From: Mesorhizobium sp.
GTDB lineage: Bacteria > Pseudomonadota > Alphaproteobacteria > Rhizobiales > Rhizobiaceae
DNA: 64,000 nucleotides
Assembly: GCA_004017535.1 (NCBI GenBank)
Contig: SAJS01000002.1
Location: forward strand, 124,001-188,000
Direction: 5' to 3'
In this document: positions 36,178-46,088 of the stretch, piece by piece
How the letters are laid out: every line of letters begins with the position of its first letter
How positions within the stretch are numbered: the first letter of the stretch is position 1
Program-made: the position numbers and the translations under genes
Notes under the pieces: generated by a model
Databases searched by the model: none
What the model was told of the DNA's origin: nothing
What the model saw: only the letters and a program-made list of their open reading frames with translations

Positions 36178-36261
36178 TGCACGGGTTCAGGCATCGGTTC
36201 GGTTTCGGCCGGTACAGGATAGTCCGGTGACCATGGCCAGATTATTGGCAAATAGTATATC

Positions 36262-36293
36262 GCCCAATGGTACAGGGGCCCAATGGTACAGGG
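36262..36293. repeat. Perfect 16-base tandem duplication
   Basis: GCCCAATGGTACAGGG occurs twice with no spacer (36262-36277 and 36278-36293) in the 225-base divergent gap between the response regulator and the fumarylpyruvate hydrolase-like gene. A related GGTACAGG word lies at about 36211. It could be a paired binding site for the regulator or a slippage duplication. The rest of the gap shows nothing clear. Confidence 0.7.
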
Positions 36294-36402
36294 CATTGTC
36301 GTTGAAACGACAGGCCGATGTGCGCGTGAGCGTCCTCAGTCTTGCCCGACTGTCGAAATGGGCCGAAGGTGCGCACGATTCACGCCAACACAGAGACAGC
36401 CC

Positions 36403-37097
<695 letters not shown>

Positions 37098-37101
<4 letters not shown>

Positions 37102-37748
37102 GCGACCTCGTCCTCCACAACTACTACCGCTCCTCCACCTCCTACCGGGTACGAATTGCGCTGGCGATGAAGGGGCTGAACTACACCTATGTGCCGCATC
37201 ATCTGCGCCATGGCGAGCATCTCGAGCCCGCCTATCTCGCGATCAATCCGCAGGGGCTGGTGCCGGCGCTGGTGCTGGACGACGGCCGGCTTTTGACGCA
37301 GTCGCTGGCGATCATCGAATATCTCGACGAGATTGAGCCCGAGCCGCCGCTGCTGCCCAAGGATGCGCTCGGCCGGGCTCGCGTCAGGATGCTGGCGCAG
37401 ATGATCGCCTGCGACATCCACCCGGTGAACAATCTGCGCGTGCTGACCTCGCTGCGCACCTTGTTCGGCGCCGGCGACGAAGACGTAGTCAACTGGTTCC
37501 GGCATTGGGTGAACGAAGGCTTCCAGCCGCTTGAAAAGATTCTCGCCTCCTCGCGCGAAACCGGCGCCTTCTGCCATGGCGACGCGCCGGGCCTGGCCGA
37601 TATCTGCCTTGCCGCGCAGGTCACCAACAATGCCCGCTTCGGCGTCGACATGGCGCCCTATCCGGTGATCGCGCGCATCAACGCCGCCTGCATGGCGCTG
37701 CCGGCGTTCCAGAAGGCAGCTCCGCAGAACCAGATCGATGCCGAGTAG
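37098..37748 (+). CDS. Maleylpyruvate/maleylacetoacetate isomerase (zeta-class GST)
   Basis: 216-residue glutathione S-transferase of the zeta class. The active-site motif is SSTSYRVRIAL (usual SSCSWRVRIAL), followed by NPQGLVPAL and QSLAIIEYLDE in the thioredoxin-like domain, and a helical C-terminal domain. It isomerises maleylpyruvate or maleylacetoacetate to the fumaryl form that the FAH protein then cleaves. Start overlaps the FAH stop (ATGA), so coupled. Tyrosine/homogentisate and gentisate routes are both possible. Confidence 0.88.
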
Positions 37749-37885
37749 CCCGAGTTTAACAGCCCGTCCTTAGCGTCAGCGCCCAGAACGCAAGCGCCAC
37801 CTGGCTGGCAGAATCGATTTCCGGTCGACCGGCAGTGGAATCGGCTATCGTCACCTGAAAAATACGCAATGGTGGGAGTTTGCCT

Positions 37886-38926
<1,041 letters not shown>

Positions 38927-38967
38927 GCAATTCCAGGAAAAGTGTGAAACGGTTTTCCGTCCGAAAC
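38927..38967. repeat. Dispersed rhizobial palindrome, truncated copy
   Basis: Starting directly after the alcohol dehydrogenase stop (TGA), this matches the element at 6731-6773 over its first 21 bases and then the TTTTCCGTCCG core. It lacks the last GGAATTGC arm, so only the inner GGAAAA/TTTTCC hairpin remains. It sits between two convergent genes and may work as a weak bidirectional terminator. Confidence 0.65.
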
Positions 38968-38981
38968 AGATCAGTAGGCGC

Positions 38982-39845
38982 CTACCTTGCAAACCTCTTC
39001 GCCCCGAACACGCAGGCCACCACGCCCAGTGTGACGACCACCATCATCGGACTGACCTTTTCGTGCAGCAGGCTCGCCGCCAGCGCCAGGCCGAAGAAGG
39101 GCTGCAGGAGCTGCAGCTGCCCGACGGCGGCGATGCCGCCTTGTGCCAGGCCGCGATACCAAAACACGAAGCCGATCAGCATGCTGAACAGCGAGACATA
39201 GCCAAGGCCGATCCAGGCGCTCGAACCGAAGGCCGCGAAGGACGGCGGCAGCGTCGCGACGCTCAACGCTAGCATGACCGGCAGCGACAGCGTCAGCGCC
39301 CAGCAGATCACCTGCCAGCCGCCGAGCTTGCGCGACAGCTTGGCCCCTTCGGCGTAGCCAAGCCCGCAGACGATGATGGCGCCGAGCATCAGGCCGTCGC
39401 CGACCGGTGACGCGGTCACGCCTTGCGCCAGGGCAAAGCCGGCGACCAAAGCGCTGCCCAGGCACGAGAACAGCCAGAAGGCCGGACGCGGACGGTCGCC
39501 GCCACGCAGCACGCCGAAGATCGCGGTCGCCAGCGGCAGCAGGCCGACAAAGATGATCGAATGCGCCGAGGTGACATGTCTCAACGCAAGCGCCGTCAGC
39601 AACGGGAAGCCGACCACGACACCCAGCGCGACCACGATAAGCGAGACCAGATCCCCTCGCTCCGGACGCTTCTCGCGGAACAGCAGCAGCATCGCGATCC
39701 CCAGAAGGCCAGCGATCGCCGCACGTGCCGCCGTCAGGAAGGTCGGATCGAAATCCATCACCGCCAGCCGCGTCGCCGGCAGCGACCCGCTGAAGATCAG
39801 CACGCCGATGAAGCCGCTGAGCCAGCCGTCGAAACTCTTGTCCAT
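38982..39845 (-). CDS. EamA/DMT-family transporter
   Basis: 287-residue inner-membrane protein with ten predicted helices made of two EamA repeats. Features: an N-terminal SLPATRLAV stretch, the GLGYAEGAKLSRKLGG turn between the halves and LQPFFGLALAASLLHEKVS near the end, typical of metabolite exporters. Start chosen at MDKSFDGW; an upstream ATG in the same frame would add 14 residues. It is transcribed divergently from a MocR regulator, a common pairing in which the regulator controls the transporter. Confidence 0.86.
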   Translation of the reverse strand: MDKSFDGWLSGFIGVLIFSGSLPATRLAVMDFDPTFLTAARAAIAGLLGIAMLLLFREKRPERGDLVSLIVVALGVVVGFPLLTALALRHVTSAHSIIFVGLLPLATAIFGVLRGGDRPRPAFWLFSCLGSALVAGFALAQGVTASPVGDGLMLGAIIVCGLGYAEGAKLSRKLGGWQVICWALTLSLPVMLALSVATLPPSFAAFGSSAWIGLGYVSLFSMLIGFVFWYRGLAQGGIAAVGQLQLLQPFFGLALAASLLHEKVSPMMVVVTLGVVACVFGAKRFAR

Positions 39846-39904
39846 GATCCGCTCCGTTTGCGCTTCCGTACCGGGGCAGGCCATGGTGTCGCCAGAGACA
39901 ATGG

Positions 39905-39946
39905 AGTACAATTTCACAAAACTGTAATGGTCGGCAGGGAAGTACA
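39905..39946. promoter_or_regulatory. Candidate MocR operator: direct AGTACA repeats
   Basis: AGTACA occurs twice in direct orientation (39905-39910 and 39941-39946), 36 bases apart, in the 102-base gap between the EamA gene and the MocR gene. MocR proteins usually bind direct repeats in such divergent gaps. A TGTAAT box between them (39923) could be a -10 element. Confidence 0.4.
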
Positions 39947-39947
39947 G

Positions 39948-41405
39948 ATGGACACATCAGGCCCAAATGCCAGCGGCGCCACCCTCGTCGAAACCGTCAT
40001 GGCGGCGATCCGCCAGCGTATCGCGGCGCGCACGCTGACGCCCGGAGCCCGCCTGCCGTCAATACGAGCCATGGCCAAATCCATGCAGGTTTCGAAGTCG
40101 ACCGTGGTCGAAGCTTATGAGCGCCTCGCGGCGGAAGGCACGATCCGTTCGCGCCCGGGCTCCGGCTTCTTCGCCGCCGGCCAGCTTGCGCCATTGTCGC
40201 TCGCCGAGATCGGCCCTCGGCTTGACCGCGTCGTCGACCCGCTCTGGGTGTCGCGGCAATCGCTTGAAGCCGGCGAGGAGATGCTGAAGCCCGGCTGCGG
40301 CTGGCTACCGGCTTCCTGGATGCCGCAGGCTGCCTTGCGCCGTGCGCTGCGCACGGCGGCCCGCGCGGACGACGTGGTGCTCGCCGATTACGGCACGCCG
40401 CTTGGCCTGCCGCCGCTGCGCCAATTGCTGGCGCGGCGCATGGCCGAGCATGGCGTGGAAGCCTCGCCCGACCAGATCATGCTGACCGACTGCGGCACCC
40501 AGGCGATCGACCTTTTGTGCCGCTTCCTGATCGAGCCGGGTGACGCGGTGTTGGTCGACGACCCCTGCTACTTTAACTTCCACGCCCTCCTGCGCGCCCA
40601 CCAAGCCAAGGTGGTCGGCGTGCCCTATACGCCTTCCGGGCCGGACATCGAGCTTTTCGCCGCAGCGCTCGCCGAGCATCGACCGCGCCTCTACATAACC
40701 AATTCCGGCATCCACAACCCGACCGGCGCGATCCTGTCGCCGGTCGCCGCGCATCGGTTGCTGAAGCTCGCCGACCAGGCGGATCTCACCATGGTCGAGG
40801 ACGATATCTTCGCCGATTTCGAGCACAGCGCCGCCCCGAGGCTCGCGGCCTTCGACGGGCTGCAGCGCGTCGTCCAGATCGGCTCCTTCTCCAAGACGCT
40901 GTCGGCCTCGGTGCGCTGCGGCTTCATCGCGGCGCCGCCCGACTGGATGGAAGGCCTGACCGATCTCAAGATCGCCACGACATTCGGTGGCACCCGGCTG
41001 TCCGCCGAACTGGTGCTGACCCTGTTGAAGGACGGCAGCTACCGCAAGCATGTCGAGCAGTTGCGCACCCGCCTGTCGCGCGCCATGGCCGAGACCGCCG
41101 GCCGGCTGAAGGCGATGGGTATCACGCCCTGGGTCGACCAGCCGGCCGGCATGTTCCTCTGGTGCCATCTGCCCGACGGCATCGACGCGGCGGAAGTCGC
41201 GCGCCATGCGCTGTCGGACAATGTCGTGCTGGCGCCCGGCAATGCCTTCAGCCTGTCGCACACCGCCGGCCGCTTCATGCGCTTCAACGTGGCGCAATGC
41301 GCCGACGAGCGTATTTTCACCGTCTTGGAAAGAGCGGTCGCAGCGTCCCGCCGCAAAGGCGGCGTAGTGCGACCACCGGTTGCCCTATCGGGCTTTGGCT
41401 GGTAG
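39948..41405 (+). CDS. MocR-family PLP-dependent transcriptional regulator
   Basis: 485-residue fusion of a GntR winged helix (residues about 10-75: PGARLPSIRAMAKSMQVSKSTVVEAYERLAAEG) and a fold-type I aminotransferase domain. The PLP-binding lysine is in GSFSKTLSASVRCGF, and NPTGA and DDIFADF contact the cofactor. Such proteins sense an amino compound or PLP. Start at the ATG in GTACAGATG. Its likely target is the divergent EamA transporter. It is followed by the leader and exporter described below. Confidence 0.9.
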   Translation: MDTSGPNASGATLVETVMAAIRQRIAARTLTPGARLPSIRAMAKSMQVSKSTVVEAYERLAAEGTIRSRPGSGFFAAGQLAPLSLAEIGPRLDRVVDPLWVSRQSLEAGEEMLKPGCGWLPASWMPQAALRRALRTAARADDVVLADYGTPLGLPPLRQLLARRMAEHGVEASPDQIMLTDCGTQAIDLLCRFLIEPGDAVLVDDPCYFNFHALLRAHQAKVVGVPYTPSGPDIELFAAALAEHRPRLYITNSGIHNPTGAILSPVAAHRLLKLADQADLTMVEDDIFADFEHSAAPRLAAFDGLQRVVQIGSFSKTLSASVRCGFIAAPPDWMEGLTDLKIATTFGGTRLSAELVLTLLKDGSYRKHVEQLRTRLSRAMAETAGRLKAMGITPWVDQPAGMFLWCHLPDGIDAAEVARHALSDNVVLAPGNAFSLSHTAGRFMRFNVAQCADERIFTVLERAVAASRRKGGVVRPPVALSGFGW

Positions 41406-41461
41406 GGAAGCGCCAACAGCCATGCCGGCGGGCAGGCGCACCGTCATCGGGACCGACAGCC

Positions 41462-41491
41462 ATGGGATCCAGCAAGTCAGCAGACAAGTAG
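41462..41491 (+). CDS. Nine-codon leader peptide MGSSKSADK, cmlA-attenuator type
   Basis: A nine-codon reading frame, ATG to TAG, encodes MGSSKSADK. The attenuation leader of the integron chloramphenicol exporter gene cmlA is, as I recall, MSTSKNADK, so six of nine positions agree, including the SK-x-ADK end. In cmlA, chloramphenicol stalls the ribosome near codon 8 of this peptide and switches on the exporter. Here the frame ends 97 bases before a CmlA/FloR-like gene, and a strong hairpin starts at the next base. The upstream ribosome-binding site is weak (GGGACC). The peptide match and position are seen; induction is inferred. Confidence 0.7.
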   Translation: MGSSKSADK

Positions 41492-41553
41492 GCCGCAACA
41501 GCGCTTCGTTGTTGCGGCAGTCTGTCCCGTTTTTCTCGATCTAAGACAGATCG
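41492..41553 (+). promoter_or_regulatory. Candidate attenuator hairpins before the drug exporter
   Basis: Hairpin 1 begins directly after the leader stop: GCCGCAAC (41492-41499) pairs with GTTGCGGC (41511-41518), extended inward to about 12 pairs including one G-U, loop CTT. TTTTT follows at 41530-41534. Hairpin 2, CGATCT/AGATCG, spans 41537-41553; an alternative pairing TCTGTC (41521) with GACAGA (41545) would compete with it. A ribosome stalled on the leader would cover the left arm of hairpin 1. Neither hairpin clearly contains the exporter's start region, so transcriptional attenuation is as possible as translational. Confidence 0.6.
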
Positions 41554-41588
41554 CCGCCAAATCTCACCATTTGCGCGGATTTTTCCTC

Positions 41589-42791
41589 ATGTCTTCTCCG
41601 AACCAGCCGACATTGACCTTGTCCATGCCAGCAGCCTTGCTGCTTTTGTCTCCCTTCGACGTCCTAGCCTCCCTCGCCATGGATATCTACTTGCCCGTCG
41701 TGCCGATCATGCCAGGCGCGCTCGGCACTTTGCCGGCCGTCGTGCAGCTAACGCTCAGCCTCTACATGATCTGTCTTGGCGTCGGCCAACTTGCCTTCGG
41801 GCCGATCTCCGACAGGATCGGCCGGCGACCGGTGTTGATCGGCGGCGCGCTCGCGTTCATGGCTGCCTCCTTCCTGCTCGCCGTCACCTCGCTTGCACCG
41901 GCCTTCCTTGCCCTTCGCATCGCGCAGGCTCTGGGCGCCTCGGCCATGCTCGTCGCCGTCTTCGCCACCATCCGCGACGTCTTTGCGCAAAAGCCCGAAG
42001 GCGCCGTCATCTACGGCACGCTCGGCTCGCTACTGTCCTTCGTGCCGGCGCTGGGACCGATCGCCGGAGCCTTGATTGCCAACAGCTTCGGCTGGCGGGC
42101 CATCTTCGTCACGCTCGGCATCCTGGCCGCAGTGGCGACGCTCAACGCCTGGCCGAGATGGCGCGAAACGCGTCCGCTGGTCGATGGAGCTGGCCGGACT
42201 GGTTTCGGGCCGATCCTGCCCAGCTTCGCCTTCTGGACCTACACGCTGGCCTTCGCCACCGCCATGGGCTCATTCTTCGTGTTCTTTTCGACAGCGCCCA
42301 GGGTGCTCATCGGCAAGGCCGGCTTCTCGCAGCTCGGCTTCAGCCTGGCCTTCGCCAGCGCTGCATTGGCGATGATTATCGCCGCACGCTTCGCGAAGAG
42401 TTTCGTCGCGCGCTGGGGCATCGAAGGCAGCGTCAGCCGCGGCATGGCGATGCTGCTTGTCGGCGCAGCCCTGCTGGCCGCCGGCCAGTCATTGGCCGAG
42501 CCGTCCTTCGTGAGCTTCGCCATGCCGATGTGGGTCATCGCCATCGGCATCGTGCTGACCGCTTCAGTCACCGCCAATGGCGCGCTGGAACAGTTCGGCG
42601 AGACCGCCGGCACGGCCGTCGCGCTCTATTTCTGCGCCCAGAGCGTGATCGTCTCGACGGCGGGCACGCTGTTCATCATCCTCATGGATGGCGACACGGC
42701 ATGGCCGCTGGTTGGCTTCTCCGCAAGCTTGGCAGTCGTCACGTTGCTTGCTCAGTGGCGGTTGAAAAGCAACGTTTCCGAGAACCATTGA
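41589..42791 (+). CDS. CmlA/FloR-type chloramphenicol/florfenicol efflux MFS transporter
   Basis: 400-residue drug:proton antiporter with 12 predicted helices. It matches CmlA and FloR over the N-terminal half: LLLSPFDVLASLAMDIYLP, GPISDRIGRRPVLIGG (motif A), FATIRDVFA, VIYGTLGSLL and GWRAIF. Start at the ATG giving MSSPNQ, which aligns with the CmlA start; an upstream TTG is less likely. No good ribosome-binding site is visible, which fits regulated expression. The leader peptide and hairpins upstream suggest induction by a ribosome-targeting phenicol-like compound. Confidence 0.85.
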   Translation: MSSPNQPTLTLSMPAALLLLSPFDVLASLAMDIYLPVVPIMPGALGTLPAVVQLTLSLYMICLGVGQLAFGPISDRIGRRPVLIGGALAFMAASFLLAVTSLAPAFLALRIAQALGASAMLVAVFATIRDVFAQKPEGAVIYGTLGSLLSFVPALGPIAGALIANSFGWRAIFVTLGILAAVATLNAWPRWRETRPLVDGAGRTGFGPILPSFAFWTYTLAFATAMGSFFVFFSTAPRVLIGKAGFSQLGFSLAFASAALAMIIAARFAKSFVARWGIEGSVSRGMAMLLVGAALLAAGQSLAEPSFVSFAMPMWVIAIGIVLTASVTANGALEQFGETAGTAVALYFCAQSVIVSTAGTLFIILMDGDTAWPLVGFSASLAVVTLLAQWRLKSNVSENH

Positions 42792-42809
42792 TACCTAACC
42801 AGCGCCGCG

Positions 42810-42949
42810 AGACCGTTTTGAAACTCGCTTCTATGAGTCAGCTGATGGTGTCTTCGAGAACCGGAGCGGAGCGTACTTTTAGTACGTGAGCACCGGAAGC
42901 GCAGAAGACGCCTTCAGATGGCCGCAGGAGTAGAGTTTCCAAACGGTCT
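42810..42949. repeat. 140-base palindromic intergenic element
   Basis: Outer arms AGACCGTTTTGAAACTC (42810-42826) and GAGTTTCCAAACGGTCT (42933-42949) match in 16 of 17 positions when one is reversed. Middle arms at 42842-42855 and 42904-42917, then CCGG pairs (42861, 42893), and a central CGTACT-TTT-AGTACG hairpin (42872-42886) continue the symmetry. It fills the convergent gap between the exporter and the MaoC gene and runs into the MaoC stop codon. It resembles the RIME-like mosaic repeats of rhizobia. Confidence 0.75.
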
Positions 42950-43445
42950 AGGAGCTGGCCCGCTTGCGGCGCTCATACATCATCACCAGCGTCTCGGCGG
43001 TCAGCGCCGGCTTCTGCTCACCTTCGATCTCGACGGTGTTGGCCGCCTTCATCAGATATTGGCCGGGACCGCGGTCCTCCATGGACAGCAGCGTCGTGCG
43101 CAACCTGATGCGCGCCCCGGCCTTTACCGGCGCCAGGAAGCGCACCTTATCAAAGCCGTAGTTGAAGGCGGCTTGCGTGTTTTCCGGCACGATGCCCATC
43201 TCCAGCGCCAGCGCGCCGATGATCGACAAGGTCAGATAGCCATGCGCGATCGTGGTGCGGAACGGGCTCTGTCGCTTTGCCCGCTCGGGATCGACATGGA
43301 TCCACTGGTGGTCGCCCGTGCACTCGGCGAACTGGTCAATGCGCCGCTGGTCGACCGTCGTCCAATCGGACACGCCGAGCTCCTGCCCGGACATTGTGCG
43401 CAACTGTTCAAAAGTCGGCGGCGTTCTCCGCCGTGGTTCGGTCAT
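42948..43445 (-). CDS. MaoC/NodN-like (R)-hydratase family protein
   Basis: 165-residue hot-dog-fold protein. The hydratase 2 motif is seen as DQFAECTGDHQWIHVD with SPFRTTIAHGYLTLS, giving the catalytic Asp and His. Members hydrate enoyl-CoA for PHA synthesis or fatty acid metabolism; the rhizobial NodN belongs here. A phasin gene lies upstream on the same strand, supporting a PHA link. Its TAG stop overlaps the edge of the palindromic element. Confidence 0.87.
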   Translation of the reverse strand: MTEPRRRTPPTFEQLRTMSGQELGVSDWTTVDQRRIDQFAECTGDHQWIHVDPERAKRQSPFRTTIAHGYLTLSIIGALALEMGIVPENTQAAFNYGFDKVRFLAPVKAGARIRLRTTLLSMEDRGPGQYLMKAANTVEIEGEQKPALTAETLVMMYERRKRASS

Positions 43446-43624
43446 TCCGGCTTTCCCGTCACTCTTGCCTGTCTCCCGACCATGAAGCGGCGGCCTCTGT
43501 CAATTCGCCGCGCCGCGATTTTCGCCGGTAGAGTTGATGCTGTTAGGGCAGGCCAGAACGCTCGAGCGCCTGCGCCGGTTGCATCGAATGTCGATCTATG
43601 GTGGGTCCAAAACCGCCGGACAAC

Positions 43625-44053
43625 CTATTTCTTTTCGTAGCCGGCGCGGATTTCCGCCATCGCATCCCTGATCCGGTCGCGCAGGATCTCGACTGATTCG
43701 GTGCTGGATTTCCGTACAAGGTCAGCCACTTCGCTGGCGTTCTTCAGCGTCGTCTCGAACGACTTGCGGGCAAATTCAGCCTGCTTGCTGATCAGGTCTT
43801 GCGGGTTGCCGGGCGCCTGGTAGTTCTGCGCCATCCGCGTGACCTCGTTGATGGCATTCTGCACCATCTCATGCTGCCTCGCCAGCACCGAGGAGGCGCC
43901 GGCCGCGCCTGCCCTCGCCGACTTCTCCAGCGCTTCGAGGTTCTTGCGATGATGATCGAGGATCGCCTGGACATCGACATTCGGCAGTTTCAGGTCGCGG
44001 CCGAACCTGCTGAACATATCGAGGAACGAGTCGGATTCCGGTTGCTTTGCCAT
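43625..44053 (-). CDS. Phasin family protein
   Basis: 142-residue helical protein of the polyhydroxyalkanoate granule-associated phasin family (PhaP type). It begins with DSFLDMFSRFGRDLKLPNVDVQAILDHHRKNLEAL and continues with the QAEFARKSFE helix characteristic of these proteins. It should coat PHA granules. A gap of 179 bases with no recognisable signal separates it from the MaoC gene. Confidence 0.85.
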   Translation of the reverse strand: MAKQPESDSFLDMFSRFGRDLKLPNVDVQAILDHHRKNLEALEKSARAGAAGASSVLARQHEMVQNAINEVTRMAQNYQAPGNPQDLISKQAEFARKSFETTLKNASEVADLVRKSSTESVEILRDRIRDAMAEIRAGYEKK

Positions 44054-44119
44054 GCCCTGCCTCCCGTTTTGCTGCCCTTGCGGCGTGCCAGAAGGAGAAT
44101 AGTGCCAGTTAGGCCCGCG

Positions 44120-45415
44120 TCAATTGACCAGAAACAGCCGCTCCGCCGTATGGAGCACCAGGCCGGCCAGCCCGCCGATGATCATGCCGTTGAAGCGGAT
44201 ATATTGCAGATCCTTGCCGATATTCGTCTCGATCAGCCGCGTCAGCTGCGCCAGGTCCCAGCGCTTGACCTGGTCGGCGATGAATGTCGAAACGCCGCTT
44301 TTCTGGCTCTCGACAAACGAGGCCAGCGCTACGACAAAGCCCTGGTTCATGTCAGCCCTGATCTGAGCGTCGTCGGCCAGATGCCGGCCGACCTCGACAA
44401 ACATGTTGGCGAGGTGTTTGCGGATCGTCGAACTCGGCGCATTGACGTCCTGCTCGATGAACAGGCGCAGGCTCGCCCAGGCATCGCCAGCCAGCGCCTT
44501 CACCTCCGGGCGACCGAGAAAATCGCGCTTCAGCTTCTCGGCGCGCCTTGCATATTGCTTCGAGGTCCTGAGCCGCTCGATGAAGCCTAGCGCGAAACGG
44601 TCGAACTCGGCGCGCATCGGATGATCGGGATCGGCCCTGACCTCATCCAGCAGTGAACCCGCCGAAGCGACGATCTTCTTCAAAAGATAGGCATCGGCGC
44701 GAAACAGGTTGAACAGCGACGGCAATTCGTCGCGGATTTTCTCGCGCATCGTCGCCAGCGCCTGCTCGTCGCTGAGGAAACGCCCGACCACCCGCGTGAA
44801 TTCATCGAACAGCTTCTGGTGGCGACGATCGTCGGTCAGCGCCGACAGAAGGTCGGCAGCCAAAGGCGCCAGCGGCACCTTTTCGATCTGCTCCAGCATG
44901 CGGCTGGTGACGAAGTCGCGCAGCCCGGATTGCTCCACCGCCGTCAGCGTCTGCGGCACCAGCCGCGCGACGAATCGCGACAGGCCGGCGGCGCGCTCGG
45001 CGTCGGCCAGCCAGTCGGCGACCAGGGCGGCGAAGTCGACCTCGGCGAGCTTTTCGCGCACCGGCTCCGGCGCCAGGAAATTGGCCTCGATGAAGCGGCC
45101 GAGATTGTCGGCGATGCGGTGCTGGTTCTCCGGGATGATGGCTGTGTGCGGGATCGGGAGTCCCAGCGGCCGCCTGAACAGCGCCACCACGGCATACCAG
45201 TCGGCGATGCCGCCGATGGTCGCCGCTTCGGCGAAGGCCGCGACGAAGCCGAGCCACGGATGGGTGGCCTCGAAGGATTTCGCCAGCGCGAAGACGAGGA
45301 TGCAGAGCGCGAGCGCCGCGGCGGCGATGAACTTGGTGCGCCGCAATGCCGCGAGCTTCGCCTTGGCATCGGCGTCGAATCGAACCGGCGCGAGAGCCGG
45401 AGCTGATTGAGACAT
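44120..45415 (-). CDS. DUF445 family membrane protein (YjiN-like)
   Basis: 431-residue protein of the DUF445 family. Two N-terminal helices (FIAAAALALCILVFALA and a second one near FVAAFAEAATIGGIADWYAVVALF) are followed by a long cytosolic or periplasmic helical region and a C-terminal helix (IIGGLAGLVLH). The GGIADWYAVVALFRRPLGLPIPHTAIIP stretch is the family signature. Function unknown. It is transcribed divergently from rirA. Confidence 0.85.
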   Translation of the reverse strand: MSQSAPALAPVRFDADAKAKLAALRRTKFIAAAALALCILVFALAKSFEATHPWLGFVAAFAEAATIGGIADWYAVVALFRRPLGLPIPHTAIIPENQHRIADNLGRFIEANFLAPEPVREKLAEVDFAALVADWLADAERAAGLSRFVARLVPQTLTAVEQSGLRDFVTSRMLEQIEKVPLAPLAADLLSALTDDRRHQKLFDEFTRVVGRFLSDEQALATMREKIRDELPSLFNLFRADAYLLKKIVASAGSLLDEVRADPDHPMRAEFDRFALGFIERLRTSKQYARRAEKLKRDFLGRPEVKALAGDAWASLRLFIEQDVNAPSSTIRKHLANMFVEVGRHLADDAQIRADMNQGFVVALASFVESQKSGVSTFIADQVKRWDLAQLTRLIETNIGKDLQYIRFNGMIIGGLAGLVLHTAERLFLVN

Positions 45416-45531
45416 GAAAAGACCGTTTCCTGTTTGCACCCGCCTCTATCTAGTGCCTGCGCCCGCGAAGCGCTCGCCCGAAGCACAGGAGGGCAAATCG
45501 GGCCGGCGTCGCCCCGGCCCGCACAAAAAGT

Positions 45532-45546
45532 TGACACGATTATTCA
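45532..45546 (+). promoter_or_regulatory. Iron-responsive operator (IRO, TGA-N9-TCA) upstream of rirA
   Basis: TGA-CACGATTAT-TCA exactly fits the RirA-binding IRO consensus TGA-N9-TCA. It lies about 80 bases before the rirA start in the rirA/DUF445 gap. It suggests autoregulation of rirA under iron sufficiency, as described in other rhizobia. Confidence 0.65.
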
Positions 45547-45563
45547 GCTATGTGCCAGTCCAG

Positions 45564-45580
45564 TCTGGAATTGTTCCAAA
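45564..45580. promoter_or_regulatory. ICE-like (Irr) palindrome upstream of rirA
   Basis: TCTGGAATTGTTCCAAA is an inverted repeat that matches the iron-control-element consensus TTTAGAA-N3-TTCTAAA with three differences. Irr represses rirA in Agrobacterium when iron is scarce, so an Irr site here is reasonable. It lies 47 bases before the rirA start. Confidence 0.45.
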
Positions 45581-45626
45581 CTATGGGCCATATTCGGCCT
45601 TAAGCTAATATTTTCGCGAGGATACC

Positions 45627-46088
45627 ATGCGGCTCACGCGCCAGACAAATTATGCGATGCGCATCCTGATGTATTGCGCCGCAAACACCGACAGGCTGAG
45701 CCGCATCCCCGAGATCGCCGCCGCCTATTCGGTGTCGGAACTCTTCCTGTTCAAGATCCTGCAGCCGCTGGTCGAGGCCGGCCTCGTCGAGACCGTGCGC
45801 GGCAGGAATGGCGGTGTCAGGCTCGGCCGCCCGGCCGAGCAGATCAGCCTGTTCGATGTCGTGCGCGTCACCGAAGAGAGTTTTGCGATGGCCGAGTGCT
45901 TCGAGAACGACGCCGCCGAATGCCCGCTGGTCGACAGCTGCGCCCTGAATTCGGCGCTGCGCGAAGCGCTCAACGCCTTCTTCGCCGTGCTTTCCCGCTA
46001 CACGATCGCCGATCTGATCGCCGCGCGCCCGAATGTGCGCCACCTGCTGGGCATCGACCTGCTGGAGCAGCGCGCCCCTGCAGCCTAG
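45627..46088 (+). CDS. rirA: Iron-responsive regulator RirA (Rrf2 family)
   Basis: 153-residue Rrf2-type repressor that carries an iron-sulfur cluster and represses iron-uptake genes when iron is plentiful. Winged-helix part MRLTRQTNYAMRILMYCAAN with FLFKILQPLVEAGLVETVRGRNGG; three cluster cysteines Cys91, Cys99 and Cys105 at the expected spacing (AECF, AECPLVDSC). These features are those of rhizobial RirA. It is beside the heme-uptake operon it probably controls. Its stop codon overlaps that of hmuV on the other strand (CTAG). Confidence 0.93.
   Translation: MRLTRQTNYAMRILMYCAANTDRLSRIPEIAAAYSVSELFLFKILQPLVEAGLVETVRGRNGGVRLGRPAEQISLFDVVRVTEESFAMAECFENDAAECPLVDSCALNSALREALNAFFAVLSRYTIADLIAARPNVRHLLGIDLLEQRAPAA

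Noticed and set aside
41162-41491. A 109-codon frame ending in MGSSKSADK as one protein
   Set aside because: It mostly overlaps the MocR gene in another frame; only its last nine codons, starting at the 41462 ATG, make sense as a leader.
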